NCBI GenBank assembly: GCA_947576095.1
Contig: CANPPW010000012.1
Location: forward strand, 1 to 39,958
Length of the DNA stretch: 39,958 nucleotides
From: an uncultured Mycoplasmatota bacterium
Lineage (GTDB): Bacteria; Bacillota_I; Bacilli_A; RF39; UBA660
Reading direction: 5' to 3'
Shown here: positions 1 to 8,083 of the stretch, in pieces
Layout: every line of letters begins with the position of its first letter
Numbering within the stretch: position 1 is the first letter of the stretch
Made by a program: the position numbers and the translations under genes
Notes under the pieces: model-generated
Told to the model about the DNA's origin: nothing
The model's input: the letters and a program-made list of their open reading frames with translations, nothing else
Databases searched by the model: none

Positions 1-5
1 AGAGG

Positions 6-26
6 CAATCGTTCAGTGAACGATTG
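6..26. repeat. 10-bp perfect inverted repeat at window edge
   Basis: Arms CAATCGTTCA and TGAACGATTG flank a single G. A GC-rich patch containing GGGC-TT-GCCC follows at 28-37. The patch is richer in G and C than its surroundings and sits where the neighbouring gene loses its N-terminus, so it may be an interspersed palindromic element or a recombination site at a contig break. No T-tract follows, so a terminator is unlikely. Confidence 0.5.
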
Positions 27-54
27 AGGGCTTGCCCCGAGGTAGTTCATTAAT

Positions 55-855
55 ATGCAATCTAATCAAGTGATTTGCAAAAGCTGGTCTTCTTTATATT
101 ATGATATTTTAATGGATGCTGGATTTGATGCAAGTAGAGTAAAAATTTCAGGCAGAACGAATACTGGAGTGCATAAATGGGTAGAGATTGATTTTGGGAG
201 CGATGGAATTTTAATCGCTGATGGTACGAATCTGTTTTCAGGGATGACTGATTTAACTAGAGCAAAATCGGGAATGCCAACACAAGGTTTTTTCCTTAAT
301 AAGGGTGAATTGATTAAAAATTGGTATAGTCTTAAGAATGCAGATTTTGTAAAAGAAAAAAATAGGAATATGAGTGAGCAACTTAGATGTGTTGATACCA
401 GCTTAGGGTATACACAAGAGGGAATGTATTTTCAGGAAGTATTGGAACAATTAAAAAATGATTTTAAAGATCCTAATTTAGTAAGTCAAGTATTGGGAAA
501 CGAAATGCAGGGAAATACTGAACAAGTATTAAATTATTTTGTACAATTATCTGAACCTAGTATGGGGGGGAGTGAGGCATATGGATATTATAAACAACTT
601 AAAAAAATATTTCATATGGATTCAAGTGGATCTCCTATTCACATAACGTTGTTAAGTCATTTGGAAGTGGATGGTAAATATACACTAATGCCTTGCATTT
701 CAGCAAAAAAAGAGAATGGACAATATGCGTATTATTTATACTCGGAGAAAAGTGGATTATTTCAACATAATGCAGATACTCTCCAACAATTAGAAAATTT
801 AGGATATAGATATTTTGTAGGTGATTCTGTATATAATGGATATTTTAGGAGGTGA
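55..855 (+). CDS. Transglutaminase-like protein, 5'-truncated
   Basis: The protein begins directly in a transglutaminase/cysteine-protease-like core. C8 (VICKSWSSLYYDIL), H40 (GVHKWVEIDFG) and D56 (ILIADGT) are spaced as in the Cys-His-Asp triad of that superfamily. The usual N-terminal part before the catalytic Cys is missing. In-frame stops lie at 25-27 and 43-45, and ATG 55 has no convincing Shine-Dalgarno site. Residues 110-266 match nothing I recognise and may be the effector or substrate-binding part. It is followed after 5 nt by a well-initiated small gene. The fold is inferred from the triad only; the substrate is unknown. The visible ORF is probably the 3' part of a longer gene, cut by a rearrangement or by the assembly edge. 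Confidence 0.6.
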   Translation: MQSNQVICKSWSSLYYDILMDAGFDASRVKISGRTNTGVHKWVEIDFGSDGILIADGTNLFSGMTDLTRAKSGMPTQGFFLNKGELIKNWYSLKNADFVKEKNRNMSEQLRCVDTSLGYTQEGMYFQEVLEQLKNDFKDPNLVSQVLGNEMQGNTEQVLNYFVQLSEPSMGGSEAYGYYKQLKKIFHMDSSGSPIHITLLSHLEVDGKYTLMPCISAKKENGQYAYYLYSEKSGLFQHNADTLQQLENLGYRYFVGDSVYNGYFRR

Positions 856-860
856 TATAA

Positions 861-1157
861 GTGATTGAAAATGTAAGATTGCTTGCTAACCAAAAGTATA
901 ATATGATTGAAAAAAGTGATTTGAATCCAGAAGAAAAAATGCAACAATTAAGAAAAATTAAAAATCTTCAGAAAGCGTTAGAAGATGATCAATGTTTTTT
1001 TAAAATAGATATTGACACAGCGATTTCAATATTATACTATTTAGGAATTGAAAAAAGTGAATTAATGAATTACTATAAAAAGTTAATAGCACCATCTCAA
1101 TATAAAGTCTCTAAAGGGTTATATGATTTGATTGATGAAGAAAAGAGAGTACTATAA
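861..1157 (+). CDS. Small hypothetical protein, GTG start
   Basis: A 98-residue, mostly helical, charged protein with no signal peptide or membrane segment. The GTG start at 861 is supported by a strong AGGAGGTGAT site at 848-857 that overlaps the stop of the transglutaminase-like gene, so the two are probably translationally coupled. I do not recognise the family. The context suggests a partner (immunity, regulator or chaperone) of the upstream protein, but that is inference from position only. An intrinsic terminator about 70 bp downstream ends the unit. Confidence 0.65.
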   Translation: MIENVRLLANQKYNMIEKSDLNPEEKMQQLRKIKNLQKALEDDQCFFKIDIDTAISILYYLGIEKSELMNYYKKLIAPSQYKVSKGLYDLIDEEKRVL

Positions 1158-1227
1158 AATGGAACCTAATTTTTTAAAAGTAATATATATCAATTAATAA
1201 AAAAGGAAGAAGGAATTATTCAAGCAT

Positions 1228-1250
1228 AAAAGGACTTTTTCCTTTTTTTT
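1228..1250 (+). terminator. Intrinsic terminator
   Basis: Stem AAAAGGA / TCCTTTT with a 5-nt loop, then a T-run at 1247-1250. It ends the 55-1157 unit. Confidence 0.65.
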
Positions 1251-1285
1251 GCTTTATCAATGTTATAATAAAAAAAGGTGATTAT

Positions 1286-1999
1286 ATGAAAAAAAATATA
1301 AATTCTTTAAATTCTCTTTTTATTGCACATAGAGGACTTCATAATGGATTTGATGTTATAGAAAATACAATTCCCGCATTTCGTAAAGCTCTTCAAAAAA
1401 ACATTCCCATTGAACTGGATGTTCATATTTTAAAAGATGGTAATATTGTTGTCTTTCATGATGACACATTAAAAAGACTTTTTGGAATAGATAAAAAGAT
1501 TAAAGAATTTACATATGAACAGTTATGCCAGTATACATTTCCAAACACCAATGAACATATTCCTTTATTTTCAGAGGTTCTTTCACTTATAAATGGAAAA
1601 GTTCTTTTAGATATTGAATTAAAATATGATCAAAGGATAGGAAAATTAGAAAAAAAAGTAAGTAAAATGCTAGATCATTATAAAGGTCCCTTTATAGTAA
1701 AATCATTTCATCCCTTATCCGTTTTATGGTTTCGCATTCATAGAAATCATTATCAAAGAGGCCAACTTGCAGAAGATGTCAGAAAAAAAAGAAAATTCGG
1801 ATATGTACTTACCTATATGTTTTTTCATTGTCTTACGAAACCAGATTTTATAGCATACAAAAAAAATGATGCTCATTTTAAAAGAGTACAATCCCTTAGA
1901 AAAAAGGTTCCTCTTTTACTGTATACGATAAAAAGTCAAGAAGAATATCATCAATATAAAAATTATGGTGATGGATATATTTGTGAAAATATAATATAA
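1286..1999 (+). CDS. Glycerophosphodiester phosphodiesterase (GDPD family)
   Basis: A 237-residue single-domain GDPD TIM barrel. GDPD enzymes hydrolyse glycerophosphodiesters to glycerol-3-phosphate and an alcohol. The hallmark residues are present: H15-R16 in IAHRGLHN, E26-N27 in IENTIPAF, E43 and D45 in ELDVHILKDG, and H58 in VFHDDTL. There is no signal peptide, so it is probably cytoplasmic, and its length matches small cytosolic members (UgpQ/YqiK-like). The start has AAAAGGTGATT just upstream. It stands alone between two terminators, facing a convergent small gene. The substrate (phospholipid head groups or teichoic acid fragments) cannot be read from sequence. Confidence 0.9.
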   Translation: MKKNINSLNSLFIAHRGLHNGFDVIENTIPAFRKALQKNIPIELDVHILKDGNIVVFHDDTLKRLFGIDKKIKEFTYEQLCQYTFPNTNEHIPLFSEVLSLINGKVLLDIELKYDQRIGKLEKKVSKMLDHYKGPFIVKSFHPLSVLWFRIHRNHYQRGQLAEDVRKKRKFGYVLTYMFFHCLTKPDFIAYKKNDAHFKRVQSLRKKVPLLLYTIKSQEEYHQYKNYGDGYICENII

Positions 2000-2022
2000 A
2001 AAAGATCTTTATTGATCTTTTT
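1998..2022. terminator. Bidirectional terminator between convergent genes
   Basis: Stem AAAAAGATC / GATCTTTTT with a 6-nt loop. A/T tails on both sides serve the GDPD gene and the minus-strand gene whose stop codon lies in the loop. Confidence 0.7.
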
Positions 2023-2215
2023 GTAGTATATTTTGTTTTGCAGAATTTTCTTTATGATTTGCTGTAGAGTCATATTTTCCATATCCATCGAGATTTACCC
2101 CAGCCTCTTTTAGTAAATATAATAACTCTTCATTAACGTGTAGTATTCTTTTTTGAATATGGTCTTTCACTTGTTTTAAAATATTAATTTTTTTTCTGAT
2201 TTCCTCTGCACGCAT
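2009..2215 (-). CDS. Small hypothetical helical protein
   Basis: A 68-residue basic protein rich in Lys, Ile and Leu. Residues 1-40 look like one long amphipathic helix (MRAEEIRKKINILKQVKDHI), followed by a polar tail. There is no signal peptide. A good AAGGAGA ribosome site 7 nt before the ATG and a TATAAT-like box (2236-2241 on the plus strand) support real expression. It is monocistronic and convergent with the GDPD gene. I do not recognise the family. Confidence 0.6.
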   Translation of the reverse strand: MRAEEIRKKINILKQVKDHIQKRILHVNEELLYLLKEAGVNLDGYGKYDSTANHKENSAKQNILQKDQ

Positions 2216-2372
2216 ATAATCGTCTCCTTATCATTATTATATCATACCTTCTAGTTTAGTATGCGATGAAGTTTATATTTTACACATGAAAATGTAAAGG
2301 TATAAAAAATATGTTATCCATTTGTATAAATAAAAAGAAAAAAAAACAATATGATTAATTAGGTGATCATCT

Positions 2373-2594
2373 ATGGTACGAGTATTTTTCTTTTTACTTG
2401 GTTTCAGTTTGACTTTGATTGGATCTCTTTATACGATTTGTTATTTAAATTTAATGACAATTGGGTATAATTTTAAAGAATATGGGGAATTTATAATTAG
2501 AAGTCCAGAATGTACACAAGCCATACTTGGTCTCATAATTTTAGCACTGACAATATTTTTACCAGGAGGAGAGAAAAATGAACTATATTTATGA
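2373..2594 (+). CDS. Small membrane protein, two TM helices
   Basis: 73 residues with hydrophobic segments at about 4-27 and 48-66, joined by a short loop with one Cys. The start is preceded by TTAGGTGATCATCT. The 3' end overlaps the next gene by 17 nt, so the two are probably co-translated. It resembles small conserved membrane proteins of spore-forming Firmicutes, some of which are sporulation-linked, but I cannot name a family. Confidence 0.6.
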   Translation: MVRVFFFLLGFSLTLIGSLYTICYLNLMTIGYNFKEYGEFIIRSPECTQAILGLIILALTIFLPGGEKNELYL

Positions 2595-3207
2595 TATTTT
2601 ATTAAATTTTAATACGTCTTTATATGATTTTTACGAATGGAATGATAATGATGATATCACACATATTCGTAAAATGCCCGTTTTTAAAGTAAATACACAA
2701 ATGATAGAAGATATAAAACATCATAAAATAGAAGTAGAAAGTAAGTTTTTAAATAAAATTAAAAGTAAAACAGAAATGTTTCAAAAAAAATCAATTAAAC
2801 AAATTGAATATGCCTGCCTATTTACAAACGGGAAAGAATGTATTGCAGTTTTATTACAAGCAAATATGATTACATTAAAAAGTCGTCTTTTATTAGATGA
2901 AGAGGAAGATGTACTAGATATGAGTGCAACAATGGAAGAAATAGGTATATCTTATAAAAAAATAGGAAATATTTTCTATTGTCCATTTCAAACGAGAAAA
3001 GAATCAGAAATGAAAAAGTATATCCAAAAAGAATTATCTAAAATAACAGATGATGGTTTAGAATATTTATATTATGAATGCTTTAATGAAAGACCAGGAG
3101 AAGGAATTTCATTAAAATGTAAGATCAAAGAAAAATTAACATATGATTTTGATAATACAGCAAAAAAATTATATGATTTTTTCAAATTATTGAGAACAAA
3201 AAAATGA
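2578..3207 (+). CDS. Hypothetical protein, possibly DUF3603-like
   Basis: A 209-residue soluble acidic/basic protein opening with MNYIYDILLNFN, then FYEWNDNDDITHIRKMPVF. That opening pattern recalls what I remember of DUF3603-type proteins of Bacilli, but this is weak memory, not a search. The ATG lies inside the 3' end of the preceding membrane-protein gene, with GGAGGAGA at 2565-2572. It has no membrane segments. A convergent terminator follows. Role unknown; it probably works with the upstream two-helix protein. Confidence 0.6.
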   Translation: MNYIYDILLNFNTSLYDFYEWNDNDDITHIRKMPVFKVNTQMIEDIKHHKIEVESKFLNKIKSKTEMFQKKSIKQIEYACLFTNGKECIAVLLQANMITLKSRLLLDEEEDVLDMSATMEEIGISYKKIGNIFYCPFQTRKESEMKKYIQKELSKITDDGLEYLYYECFNERPGEGISLKCKIKEKLTYDFDNTAKKLYDFFKLLRTKK

Positions 3208-3226
3208 TTATTTAAAATAACCATTT
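3200..3226. terminator. Imperfect bidirectional terminator
   Basis: AAAATG-A-TTATTT pairs with AAATAA-C-CATTTT, with one A/C mismatch. It lies across the abutting stop codons of two convergent genes. Confidence 0.5.
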
Positions 3227-3723
3227 TGTACATACTTTGTTTCACTTACTACAATGAAAGCTTTTTCATCAATTTGTTTGACTAAACATTTAAGATGATT
3301 TAGCTTTTTTTTGTCTATCTCTACAAAAAGCATATATTTACTAACATCAGGCTCATGGTTGTTTACTTCAATGACAGATACTCCATATCCTTGATTACGT
3401 ATTGTTTCAATTAATCCACGATCTTTATGACTTGTTACTATTTGTACACCTAAATTACCACTGATAAATGTATCTGATAAAAGACCACCTAAGAAAGTAC
3501 CTGAAGCGAATCCACCAGCGTAAGAAATTGGAATTAAAAAACTTGTCATATCTGTATTAAGTGCTTCTCTAACAATTAAAAACCATATGATTACTTCACA
3601 AAATCCAGTTAAACTGGCCAGCCCTTTTTTGCCTTTAATGGTTAAAATAGTACGAATGGTACCTAAAGACACATCCATAATACGAGCACAGAATATTTTT
3701 ATACATAATAGAAATAAAGCCAT
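3208..3723 (-). CDS. UPF0316 / DUF2179 membrane protein (YebE-like)
   Basis: 171 residues with three hydrophobic helices in the first about 95 residues and a soluble C-terminal DUF2179-type domain. The stretch IKIFCARIMDVSLGTIRTI, followed by a GFCEVIIWFLIV helix, is characteristic of the UPF0316 family. The C-terminal half has a repeated beta-alpha pattern (VSVIEVNNHEP..YMLFVEIDKKK) like the DUF2179 domain of YitT proteins. The ribosome site is AGAAGGTGAT. The gene ends base-to-base against the convergent neighbour. The molecular function of the family is not established. Confidence 0.85.
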   Translation of the reverse strand: MALFLLCIKIFCARIMDVSLGTIRTILTIKGKKGLASLTGFCEVIIWFLIVREALNTDMTSFLIPISYAGGFASGTFLGGLLSDTFISGNLGVQIVTSHKDRGLIETIRNQGYGVSVIEVNNHEPDVSKYMLFVEIDKKKLNHLKCLVKQIDEKAFIVVSETKYVQNGYFK

Positions 3724-3862
3724 ATAATCACCTTCTAATTGTATTATATCATATTTTTATAATAAGAAAAGCATAAAATATATTTTAGTAAGGTATTTAT
3801 AGTAGGGAATATAGTCTAGCTGGAAGATATAATTTTTTAATATATATTTAAATAAAGTACAA

Positions 3863-3891
3863 TTGACTAAAAGTAAAAATCATACTATACT
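3863..3891 (+). promoter_or_regulatory. SigA-type promoter for the 3956 gene and asnS
   Basis: TTGACT (3863-3868), a 17-bp spacer and TATACT (3886-3891) form a near-consensus promoter. It lies inside the long open frame that starts with TTG at 3863, which shows that the real start of the following gene is the downstream ATG at 3956. Confidence 0.7.
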
Positions 3892-3955
3892 TATAAAAAC
3901 CAGTAGTTATATTTTTTATTTCAATAAACTATATAGAATGATTAATAGGAGAATT

Positions 3956-4303
3956 ATGAAATTAATTGAAATCTTTTTTACCATGGCAATTATGACTATA
4001 CAAACTGTTTTACAAGTGCCTAATAAAAATCAGTCGTCATTGTTCTTGCAGCAGATGGCAAGTGGAATTTGTAATACAGCCAAACAAACATATGTCGAAT
4101 CACTTATAACCGATCATCCTTTATCTTTAGGAATAGAATATGATGTTTCGCTTTTACATGTAAGTGGAATAAAACCTATAAGTGGGAGTTTTATAATAAA
4201 TGAAAATGGCAAGATTTTATTAAAGCAAGTAGAGATAGAGGGGTATATATGTAATGGGGAAGAAGATAAAATAAATTGTTATAAAGTAGAAGGTAGGAGA
4301 TAA
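3956..4303 (+). CDS. Small membrane-anchored extracytoplasmic protein
   Basis: 115 residues starting MKLIEIFFTMAIMTIQ, a hydrophobic N-terminal anchor, then a small beta-rich domain ending in IEGYICNGEEDKINCYKVE. The ATG at 3956 is chosen because AGGAG lies at 3947-3951 and a strong promoter occupies the longer frame upstream. The C-terminal pair of Cys residues flanking a short turn recurs in the minus-strand lipoprotein on the other side of asnS, so the two look like paralogues. The pattern also recalls pilin-like minor proteins, but no prepilin cleavage motif is obvious. It ends one base before the asnS start, so the genes are co-transcribed. Function unknown. Confidence 0.6.
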   Translation: MKLIEIFFTMAIMTIQTVLQVPNKNQSSLFLQQMASGICNTAKQTYVESLITDHPLSLGIEYDVSLLHVSGIKPISGSFIINENGKILLKQVEIEGYICNGEEDKINCYKVEGRR

Positions 4304-4304
4304 T

Positions 4305-5687
4305 ATGGATGTAAAAAAAATATATGAAAATATAGATGCTTTGATGCATAAGAAGGTAACTGTAGAAGGGTGGGTACGAAACCACCGAAAACAAAAAGAA
4401 TTTGGATTCATTGATTTTTATGATGGTACCTATTTTAAAACCATCCAAATCGTATATGATAATTCTTTACATGATTTTGATGAAATTACTAAAATTCATA
4501 TTGGTAGTGCTGTTCGAATTGAAGGAGAAATTATTCCATCTCCTAAAGAAGGGCAAAAATTTGAAATGCGAGCATTAGAGGTATCACTAGAAGGTGATTG
4601 TCCTGTAGACTATCCTTTGCAACCCAAAAGACATACGAGAGAATTTTTAAGAGAAATTGGATACTTAAGGCCTAGAGTGAATTTATATAGTGCTGCTTTT
4701 CGTATTCGAAGTTTAGCAGCTCAAGCAATACATAAGTATTTTGGTGAAAGAGATTATGTATATGTACATACTCCAGTTATTACAGGAAGTGATTGTGAGG
4801 GAGCAGGAGAAATGTTTTCTATTACAACGCTTGATTTAGAAAATATTCCCAAAAATGAAGAGGGAAATATAGATTATAAAAAGGATTTTTTTGGGAAACA
4901 AACATCACTTACTGTATCAGGACAATTACAAGCAGAAGCTTTTGCTTTAGCTTTTAAAAGGGTTTATACATTTGGTCCCACTTTTAGAGCAGAAAATTCT
5001 AATACTAAAACACATGCATCAGAGTTTTGGATGATCGAACAAGAAGTTGCTTTTTGCGATTTAAATGGTATTATGGATGTTGAAGAAGATATGCTTCGCT
5101 ATATTATTCGTTATGTTTTAGAAAATGCTAAAGAAGAAATTACTTTTTTAGATTCTTTTGTTGAAAAAGGTTTAAAGGATAAATTACAAATTGTATTGGA
5201 TAAAGATTCTGTAAGAATTACTCATAAAGAAGCGATTCATATTTTAAAAGAATCTGGTAAAAAGTTTGAATATAGTCCAGAATATGGTGAAGATTTAGCA
5301 AAAGAACATGAAAAATATTTAACAGAGGAACACTTTAAAGCACCTGTATTTGTTAAAGACTGGCCAAAAGATATTAAAGCATTTTATATGAGAATGAATG
5401 ATGATCAAAAAACAGTTGCGGCTGTTGATTTATTAGTGCCAGGTGCTGGTGAATTAATGGGTGGAAGTCAAAGAGAAGAAAGAATAGATTATTTAACCCA
5501 AAGAATGGATGAGATGCATGTATCGAGAGAAGAATTAGACTGGTATATTAATTTAAGAAAATTTGGTGGATGTAAGCATAGTGGATTTGGTATGGGATTT
5601 GAAAGATTGCTCATTTATTTGACTGGTATTGAAAATATTAGGGACGTGATCCCGTTTCCAAGAACACCTGGTAACTGTGAATTTTAA
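4305..5687 (+). CDS. asnS: Asparaginyl-tRNA synthetase
   Basis: 460 residues, normal for bacterial AsnRS. It charges tRNA-Asn with asparagine using ATP, in the cytoplasm. An N-terminal OB-fold anticodon-binding domain (about 17-100, VTVEGWVRNHRKQKEFGFID) precedes a class II catalytic core. Motif 2 is FRAENSNTKTHASEFWMIEQ; motif 3 is GFGMGFERLLIYLTGIENIR, followed by DVIPFPRTPGNCEF. The ending NCEF and the absence of the AspRS GAD insertion favour Asn over Asp. The start is set by AGGTAGGAGATAAT, which overlaps the preceding stop, so translation is probably coupled. A strong bidirectional hairpin follows. No T-box leader is visible upstream. Confidence 0.97.
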   Translation: MDVKKIYENIDALMHKKVTVEGWVRNHRKQKEFGFIDFYDGTYFKTIQIVYDNSLHDFDEITKIHIGSAVRIEGEIIPSPKEGQKFEMRALEVSLEGDCPVDYPLQPKRHTREFLREIGYLRPRVNLYSAAFRIRSLAAQAIHKYFGERDYVYVHTPVITGSDCEGAGEMFSITTLDLENIPKNEEGNIDYKKDFFGKQTSLTVSGQLQAEAFALAFKRVYTFGPTFRAENSNTKTHASEFWMIEQEVAFCDLNGIMDVEEDMLRYIIRYVLENAKEEITFLDSFVEKGLKDKLQIVLDKDSVRITHKEAIHILKESGKKFEYSPEYGEDLAKEHEKYLTEEHFKAPVFVKDWPKDIKAFYMRMNDDQKTVAAVDLLVPGAGELMGGSQREERIDYLTQRMDEMHVSREELDWYINLRKFGGCKHSGFGMGFERLLIYLTGIENIRDVIPFPRTPGNCEF

Positions 5688-5716
5688 TAATATGGTATTC
5701 TATTTTTGTAAATAAA

Positions 5717-5766
5717 AAATCCAATTGTAAAGTATTTTATTTGGCGATTACTTTACCTTTGGATTT
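5717..5766. terminator. Strong bidirectional terminator
   Basis: Two-part stem: AAATCCAA plus GTAAAGTA pairs with TACTTTAC plus TTGGATTT around a 15-nt loop. Flanking A- and T-runs suit both asnS and the convergent lipoprotein gene. Confidence 0.8.
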
Positions 5767-6123
5767 TTATTTTTCTATTTTTTTACATTTCATATGATCA
5801 GTTGTTCCAGAACAAGTGTGTCCATCTATGATTACATCATCTAAGCGAATTTGTGATAAATCTGAATCTGCTTTATCAGATAAAATTGTATAAGTTCCAC
5901 CATCTACTTTTAATTCAGCCTTTTCTAATGATAAAATATCGATTGGTGTTCCAATTGGTATGGTGAGTTTATCAAGTGTATAATTGTATCTAATACTAGC
6001 AATCACACTTTTGGCATTTCTTGTAGCAATCCTTGCTCTTGCATCATCTTCTTTTTTTCCTACACCTAAACATCCACTTGTAAGAAATAAGCATAATAAA
6101 CTGATTCCAACTCCTTTTTTCAT
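5767..6123 (-). CDS. Small lipoprotein, paralogue of the 3956-4303 product
   Basis: 118 residues with a lipoprotein signal peptide, MKKGVGISLLCLFLTSGC; the lipobox Cys is C18. The mature part starts with a polar helix (KKEDDARARIATRNAKSVI), then beta strands, and ends with GHTCSGTTDHMKCKKIEK. The C-x(8-9)-C ending matches the small anchored protein upstream of asnS. Ribosome site AAAGGAGGA is well spaced from ATG. Probably exposed on the outer face of the membrane with a C-terminal disulphide (inferred). Function unknown. Confidence 0.7.
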   Translation of the reverse strand: MKKGVGISLLCLFLTSGCLGVGKKEDDARARIATRNAKSVIASIRYNYTLDKLTIPIGTPIDILSLEKAELKVDGGTYTILSDKADSDLSQIRLDDVIIDGHTCSGTTDHMKCKKIEK

Positions 6124-6225
6124 TTTGTCCTCCTTTATTATATTATATAATAAATTTAATGAAAGTAAAGATTTGTTGAATAAAATGGCAAAAACAGTAT
6201 CAACTTAATAATAAGGAGGAAATAT

Positions 6226-6774
6226 ATGAAAAAATTATGGATATTACTAGTTATGCCATTTTTGCTTTTGGGTTGTACTCTTGGGGAGGACATGACCAAT
6301 ACCCCAACAAAACAGGTAGAATCAATGCTTAGTAAATATCAAACATTAGATGAGGATGTCCTAAGAAATTTAGATAATGTAGTAGCCGAAGAGGAAACAT
6401 TTAATACAAAACAAAGAGATAAGTATAGAGAAATTATGAAAAAGCATTATCAGGATTTGATATATGAAATTAAGGATGAAAAAATTGATGGAGATGATGC
6501 TACAGTAGAAGTTGAAATCGAAGTAAAAGATTATACTAAAGCTTTAAAAGATGCTGAGGAGTATCGTAGAAATCATGAATCGGAATTTTATGATGCAGAT
6601 GGTAAATTTGATCGATCTCTTTATATGGATCATAAATTAAAAGAATTAGAAAAGAGTAAAGAAAAAGTAACATATACCCTAGAGTTAGATTTAACTAAAA
6701 AAGATGGGAAATGGTTATTGGATAAATTAAGCAAAACAGATAAAGAAAAAATACATGGTGTTTACGAGGATTAA
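6226..6774 (+). CDS. Hypothetical lipoprotein
   Basis: 182 residues. The signal peptide MKKLWILLVMPFLLLGC has an LLGC lipobox, so the mature protein is lipidated at C17. The mature part is highly charged: a helical stretch (about 45-75), a beta segment (ATVEVEIEVKDY), then KVTYTLELDLTKKDGKWLL, a strand-turn-strand typical of NTF2-like/DUF4878-type lipoproteins in Firmicutes. The assignment to such a fold is by pattern only. It is preceded by AAGGAGGAAATAT and followed by an intrinsic terminator, so it is monocistronic. Confidence 0.75.
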   Translation: MKKLWILLVMPFLLLGCTLGEDMTNTPTKQVESMLSKYQTLDEDVLRNLDNVVAEEETFNTKQRDKYREIMKKHYQDLIYEIKDEKIDGDDATVEVEIEVKDYTKALKDAEEYRRNHESEFYDADGKFDRSLYMDHKLKELEKSKEKVTYTLELDLTKKDGKWLLDKLSKTDKEKIHGVYED

Positions 6775-6795
6775 TCATTTTTTATCATATATCAG

Positions 6796-6823
6796 AGATT
6801 GGTAATTATTTATCAATCTTTTT
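6796..6823 (+). terminator. Intrinsic terminator
   Basis: AGATTGGTAA / TTATCAATCT (one G-U pair), 4-nt loop, then TTTT. Confidence 0.7.
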
Positions 6824-6886
6824 AGTATGCAAATATTTTCTTTTTTCCTATTAAAATGATATAATAAAAAAAAGTAGGTGAAAAGT

Positions 6887-8083
6887 ATGTATCGAAAAAC
6901 ATATATTGAAATTAATATAGATTCTTTAAAGGACAATGTTCAAAATATAATTAAAAATTATCCTGATTATTCCTATTATATTGGTGTTGTGAAAGGAAAT
7001 GTTTATGCACATGGTAGTTATACTGTGAAAGCTCTTATTGAAAAAGGAATCAATTATTTAGCTGTATCTTCTCTAGAAGAAGCTTTGCAAATTCGTAAAT
7101 ATGATAACAATATTCCTATTTTATGTTTAGAACCTATTTCATTATATTATATAAAAAAGGCAGTTGAAAATAACATTACACTTACTGTTTCTAGTTTTAT
7201 TTATATGAAAGAACTTTGTAAAATTGGTATAAATAAAAATGTAAAAATTCACTTAAAAGTAAATACTGGAATGAATCGACTTGGATTTAAGGATGCTTTA
7301 GAAGTAAAAAAAGCCTATGATATGTTAGAGGAAAACTTTTTTGTAGAAGGAATTTATACACACTTTATTACAACAGGAATCAGTGATCCTATTTGGGATC
7401 AACAATTGGAAACTTTTAATAAACTCACAGAAAAAATAAATCTAAAAAACATTCCTATTATTCATATGGGAAGAAGTTTAACTCTTTTAAATCACCCTAA
7501 AATTCCTTTTTGCAATGGGATACGATTAGGGATAATCATGTATGGATATAACCAAACGCCAAAAAGCGATTCTTCTTTTAAAGGTAAGATCAGAAAACTA
7601 AAAGCAAATTGGCGAATTAAAAAATATCATATTAGTAAGACATTTTTAACAAGTAAAGTTCAATTAAAAAAGGCTTTTTCGTTATATACAGAAATCATGG
7701 AAATTCAAAAAATAAATAAAGGGGAACATGTGGGATATGGCCTTTCTTATACAGCAGAAAAAGATACTTTTATTGCAGTTGCTCCTATTGGTTATGCAGA
7801 TGGGTTTATAAGAAAAAATACTGGTAGAAAAGTTTTTATTGAAGGAAAAATATATCATATTGTAGGTTCTGTTAATATGGGAATGATTCAAATAGAAGTA
7901 GATGAGCATGTGAAAATCGGGGACATGGTAGAATTAATTGGGGAAAATATAACACCTGATTATGTCGCAAAATATTTAGGGACGACACCCTATGAGGTTT
8001 TATGTACTTTATCTGATATGTTACCTAGAGTGTATAAAGAAAAAGGGAAAATTATCCACATAAGTGAGGGGGAGATGCAATGA
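6887..8083 (+). CDS. Alanine-racemase-family PLP enzyme (divergent)
   Basis: 398 residues, fold-type III PLP racemase of the Alr family. The PLP lysine is K36 in VVKGNVYAHG (Alr usually has KANAYGHG). LKVNTGMNRLGF carries the conserved Lys and Arg, GIRLGIIMYGY the pyridine-contacting Arg, and GYGLSYTA the catalytic Tyr region. Several positions differ from true Alr. The HxANS phosphate/substrate motif reads HMGRS, and the CMDQ motif reads NMGM. About 35 extra basic residues follow MYGYNQTPKSD. These changes suggest another substrate (for example aspartate or serine), which is inference. ATG 6887 is preferred over GTG 6878 because AGGTG lies inside the longer reading. The stop overlaps the next start by 4 nt, so racemase and ATP-grasp ligase are coupled. 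Confidence 0.82.
   Translation: MYRKTYIEINIDSLKDNVQNIIKNYPDYSYYIGVVKGNVYAHGSYTVKALIEKGINYLAVSSLEEALQIRKYDNNIPILCLEPISLYYIKKAVENNITLTVSSFIYMKELCKIGINKNVKIHLKVNTGMNRLGFKDALEVKKAYDMLEENFFVEGIYTHFITTGISDPIWDQQLETFNKLTEKINLKNIPIIHMGRSLTLLNHPKIPFCNGIRLGIIMYGYNQTPKSDSSFKGKIRKLKANWRIKKYHISKTFLTSKVQLKKAFSLYTEIMEIQKINKGEHVGYGLSYTAEKDTFIAVAPIGYADGFIRKNTGRKVFIEGKIYHIVGSVNMGMIQIEVDEHVKIGDMVELIGENITPDYVAKYLGTTPYEVLCTLSDMLPRVYKEKGKIIHISEGEMQ

Noticed and set aside
3863-3955. N-terminal extension of the 3956 gene from a TTG at 3863
   Set aside because: A near-consensus promoter (TTGACT-17-TATACT) lies inside it and AGGAG is placed for ATG 3956.
3724-4304. T-box riboswitch for asnS
   Set aside because: No specifier loop, no T-box sequence and no antiterminator/terminator pair are visible; a plain promoter is present.
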